64,000 nt of DNA, taken from Muscardinus avellanarius. Taxonomy: Eukaryota > Chordata > Mammalia > Rodentia > Gliridae. The stretch is taken from NCBI GenBank assembly GCA_963383645.1, contig OY726578.1, positions 19,508,592 through 19,572,591 on the forward strand, in the 5' to 3' direction. Position numbers and translations under genes: made by a program. Of this stretch, positions 61,375 to 64,000 are shown one piece after another (within the stretch, counting starts at the first letter, position 1; each line of letters opens with the position of its first letter). Below the pieces are notes generated by a model. It searched no databases. It saw only the letters and a list, made by a program, of their open reading frames with translations, and was not told where the DNA came from.

Positions 61375-61492
61375 GAGCCTCGCTGGCCGGGGCTTGGGTT
61401 CTGAGAGCCTCGCTGGCCAGGGCTCGGGTCCTAAGAGCCTCGCTGGCCGGGGCTCGGGTCCTGAGAGCCTCGCTGGCCGGGGCTTGGGTTCG
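61375..61492. repeat. 30-bp minisatellite, four copies
   Basis: 'gagcctcgctggccggggct' plus 'tgggttctga'-like bases starts at 61375, 61405, 61435 and 61465, with few differences. Confidence 0.93.
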
Positions 61493-61739
61493 AGTCCAGC
61501 CCACACACTTGGCGTCAGCTGTAACTCTCTAGCGTCAAGGTAAGCAGCTTGCGCCAAAGTCTCTTCCAGCCTGGCCTCCAGGGGCTGGTTCCCTCCAAGG
61601 CCCGAGAGCCAGGAGGACCCATTTCTGTATCGTCCCCTCAGACACGGCCTTGTGTTCCAGCAGTTCAGGCTGGAGGAAGGACAGCTGTGCAGGCCGCTGG
61701 AACTCACACTCAGAGTCACGTGAGGAGGTGAAGGCCATA
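61493..61739. other. single-copy DNA
   Basis: No gene seen. Confidence 0.4.
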
Positions 61740-62330
61740 CATCTGGATTAATTTCCTGTTGCTTCTATCAGTTAAAATCACTTAGCCGGGCGTGGTGGCA
61801 CACGCTGGTCATCCCAGCATTCGAGAGACTAAGACAGAAGGATCGCGGTTCGCGGACAGCCTCAGCTACTACTTAGTGAGGCCCTCTGCAACTTAGCGAG
61901 ACCCTGTTTCAAAATAAAGAATAAAAAATAGGGCAGGGGGTGTAGCTCGGAGGCCAAATGCCCCTGGGTCCCATCCCCAGTACTGCAAAGAAAAAAAAAA
62001 AATCACCACAAACTTGGTGGCTTCAAATCAGGGAAAATGGTGGGAATTTATTCTCTTCCAGCTCCGGGGACCAGAAGTCAGAAACCAAGGCAGGGCTGAG
62101 GCTGCAGGGGAGGGTCCTTCCTGGCCTCTTCCCACCTGTGGGGCTCCCGTGTCCCTCCCGGTGGCCACTGGGCCACCCACTTCAGTCTCCGCACCGGGTG
62201 CCTGCTTTACCCAGAGCCCGGGCTTAGCCTGCTCACGTTCCTCGCTCGCCCGTGGGTGCCGGCACCTGCTACCCTGGGAGGTGCCGCCCTTTACGTAGAG
62301 GAGGAAGTCGAGGCTGGACCAGCATCTCCG
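61740..62330 (-). mobile_element. old LTR-type repeat split by a SINE
   Basis: 'atttcctgttgcttctatc' before and 'accacaaacttggtggctt', 'ggaccagaagtcagaaacc' after the SINE resemble a reverse MaLR/MLT-type LTR. Family assignment tentative. Confidence 0.5.
61782..61998 (+). mobile_element. B1-dID SINE, standard form, 8-base TSD
   Basis: aaaatcac at 61774-61781 and 61999-62006 flanks a complete copy with a poly-A tail. Confidence 0.95.
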
Positions 62331-62455
62331 AGCCCCGAGGAGGCGTGATCTCTGGCCGAGGGCAGAGAAGGGCCCTGGGCGCGCTGGAGGGTCCCTTGGG
62401 GAAGCATATCAGGCTGTCCCCAAGGAGGGGTCAGGGGTGAGTTTGCCGTAGAGGG
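62331..62455. other. single-copy DNA
   Basis: No gene seen. Confidence 0.4.
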
Positions 62456-62565
62456 TGTGACCCGCGTGAAACAGTTGGTGAAACTGAGGCTTGGAGTAAC
62501 ATGGCCAGGATCCTGCAGCCAGGGTGTGGCAGAGCCAGTGTGGGAACCAGATCCGTCCGACTTCA
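62456..62565 (-). mobile_element. MIR fragment
   Basis: 'gtgaaactgaggcttggag' and 'gtgggaaccagatccg' are reverse MIR-like. Confidence 0.6.
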
Positions 62566-62686
62566 AAGCTTCCTGGAACCAGGCTCCGCCGCGTCTCCCC
62601 CAGCGGGTGCCCAGCTTCGTGTGATACCCGAGGCTGGCGCTAATCAAGTGGTTCCGTGCCCAGCACCCGGTCAAAATGTCCAGGTG

Positions 62687-62871
62687 AGCCGGGCGCGGTG
62701 GCGCAGGCTTGTAATCCCTGCACTTGGGAGGCGGAGACAGGAGGATCGCGCAGGTTCGAAGCCAGCCGTGCTGGCTTAAGAGACCCTGTTTCCAAATAAA
62801 AATATAAAATAGGTCTGGGAGTGTAGCCCAGAGGTAGAAGGGCTTCCAGGAACCCCAGTACCCACCTAAAG
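62687..62871 (+). mobile_element. B1-dID SINE, variant B, 9-base TSD
   Basis: gtccaggtg at 62678-62686 and 62872-62880. Complete copy with almost no A tail ('ccagtacccacctaaa'). Confidence 0.93.
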
Positions 62872-62880
62872 GTCCAGGTG

Positions 62881-63357
62881 GGATCCTGGGAGCTAGTTAG
62901 AGCCCTAGCCGCCCCGAGGGGAGCGGAATAGGGGGGGTTGGCTATGCAGAGGGCCCATGACTGCCCTGTCTGGAGCTGCCACAGCCTCTGGTTTGCATTC
63001 CTGTAGCAGCCTTCTCCCAGCCTCCCTGCCTCCACCCTTGGCCTCCACACCCCATCCTCAGCCCTCCTGGCCAGAGGGACTCTGAACACAGCCTCATCTG
63101 CTGGACACCCCAGGTTGTGCCTCACGAGGTCAGCAAAGATGCTGGGTACCCTGTCCCCTCCCCAACTCCACTGGCCCCTCCTGGGTGTCATGGGTCACCC
63201 CTGGCCAGGGAGACTGACGTCCATGCTGCACTCCCTGCTGGCACCCAGCAGGTGGGGTGCACCCCGTGGGGCCCAGGAGGACGCATCGTCCACGGAGGAC
63301 CAAAGGTGTGTCCATGTACATGGCAGGAAGCCACACAGGAGCGCTTAGGGGACAGTC
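62881..63357. other. single-copy DNA, no gene seen
   Basis: No exon or repeat recognised. Confidence 0.4.
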
Positions 63358-63423
63358 AAGGTCAGACGCACAGTAGACCAAATCCCAGCCAAGGTCAAAC
63401 GCACAGTAGACCAAATCCCAGCT
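63358..63423. repeat. 33-bp tandem duplication
   Basis: 'aaggtcagacgcacagtaga' and onward repeats at 63391 with about two differences. Confidence 0.93.
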
Positions 63424-63571
63424 GTGCATCAGGATGGTGCAGGGCCTGGTTCTCGGGCGCACAGCTCACGGTCTGCGGCGGGGCTCCATCGGCGGGGCTG
63501 GCTATGGCTAGGCCCCCCAGGGCCTGCGTGACTCAAGGTTCTCCAGAGAAACTCAGCCCTGACTCCCTATG

Positions 63572-63876
63572 CAGTTGGCCTTCATGTCTGCTGGTTCTGC
63601 ACGGGCAGACGCCGCCACCAACTGCGGTTCAAAAAATACCGCCCAGCCCCAGTCGCATCTGTGCGGAACATGTGCAGACGTTTTCTTGTAATTTTTCTCT
63701 AAACAACACAATGTAGCAGCCTTTTAGAGCATTGACACTGTGTTAAGTTTCCTGAGTATCTAGAGGTGATTTCCAGGTAGGGAGGATGCGCCGGGGCTAG
63801 AACCCCTTGTATTGGAGGGATTTGCCCACCCTCGGGCTTGCTATTGCCCTGGAGCCCATTGCCCATGGATGACTGT
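63572..63876 (+). mobile_element. Tigger-like DNA transposon remnant
   Basis: It starts 'cagttggccttcatg', contains 'gtcgcatctgtgcggaac', 'tctagaggtgatttcc' and 'aggatgcg' in order, and ends 'catggatgactg', so the two ends are loosely inverted. This matches my memory of Tigger/MER-type non-autonomous elements. Diverged; TA target site not certain. Confidence 0.55.
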
Positions 63877-64000
63877 GTCTATATATTTGCATATCCACGG
63901 TTGTGGAATGGTCTATCTACCTATCCTCTATTTATCCATCTAGAGTTTTAGTATATGTTTTTGGCTACTGTGATCTTGGGGGCTGAGTGATTCCATGAGC
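63877..64000. other. AT-rich end of window
   Basis: Nothing recognised. Confidence 0.35.

Overview
The window is a stretch of mammalian nuclear DNA, and I find no functional protein-coding gene, structural RNA gene, CRISPR array or prokaryote-type feature in it. The host is most likely a squirrel-related (sciuromorph) rodent. The dominant repeat, present in roughly 65 full or partial copies on both strands, is a dimeric SINE: a 7SL-derived B1 monomer followed by a tRNA-derived ID module ending in 'tgggttccatccccagtacc' and an A-rich tail. This B1-dID architecture is established for Sciuridae, Aplodontiidae and Gliridae. I cannot resolve the species or chromosome. Two SINE forms coexist: the standard form ('gctacttagtgaggccc' in the B1 half, 'gaatgcccctgggttcc' in the ID half) and a second form called variant B below ('ggcttaagagaccctg' and 'agaagggcttccagg'). 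Variant B copies repeatedly sit inside other copies with intact target duplications, so this form looks young.

Layout. 1-9.3 kb: GC-rich single-copy sequence, old MIR pieces, decayed L1 3'-end pieces and a dense SINE cluster (4.4-8.6 kb). 9.3-11.2 kb: a GGAT-type array split by a solo LTR. 11.2-16.8 kb: single-copy DNA with two candidate conserved noncoding elements (CNEs) and SINEs. 16.8-18.0 kb: a 1.2-kb pure CT-strand tract. 18.5-20.5 kb: two MaLR-like LTR remnants, one carrying an expanded 20-bp minisatellite. 21-24.8 kb: nested SINEs. 26.3-27.6 kb: a CNE candidate, a minisatellite with regularly spaced NRF1-type sites, and a solo LTR lodged in a SINE. 28.8-35 kb: very GC-rich DNA with AT-rich CNE candidates. 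35.9-36.7 kb: a GC-box minisatellite. 37.4-38.1 kb: a strong CNE candidate. 39.6-44.05 kb: a complete-ended but internally deleted class I endogenous retrovirus with two LTRs, a tRNA-Phe-type primer site and broken gag-pol. 44-56 kb: SINEs and single-copy DNA. 56.3 kb: a CNE candidate with an RFX X-box. 58.3-59.5 kb: a tandem amplification of the SINE's ID module. 59.7-60.3 kb: the strongest CNE candidate. 60.8-64 kb: an ATCC array, small minisatellites, an old LTR split by a SINE and a Tigger-like DNA transposon remnant.

Together, no host exons, several repeat-poor AT-rich islands with homeodomain, TALE, RFX or TCF motifs, and many minisatellites in GC-rich DNA fit an intron or intergenic regulatory domain of a developmental gene, possibly near a chromosome end. 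That is inference; I cannot name the gene. The long open frames in the window (for example 493 aa at 16508-17989) are translations of simple repeats. Repeat boundaries are by eye and good to roughly 5-20 bases unless a target-site duplication (TSD) is given.
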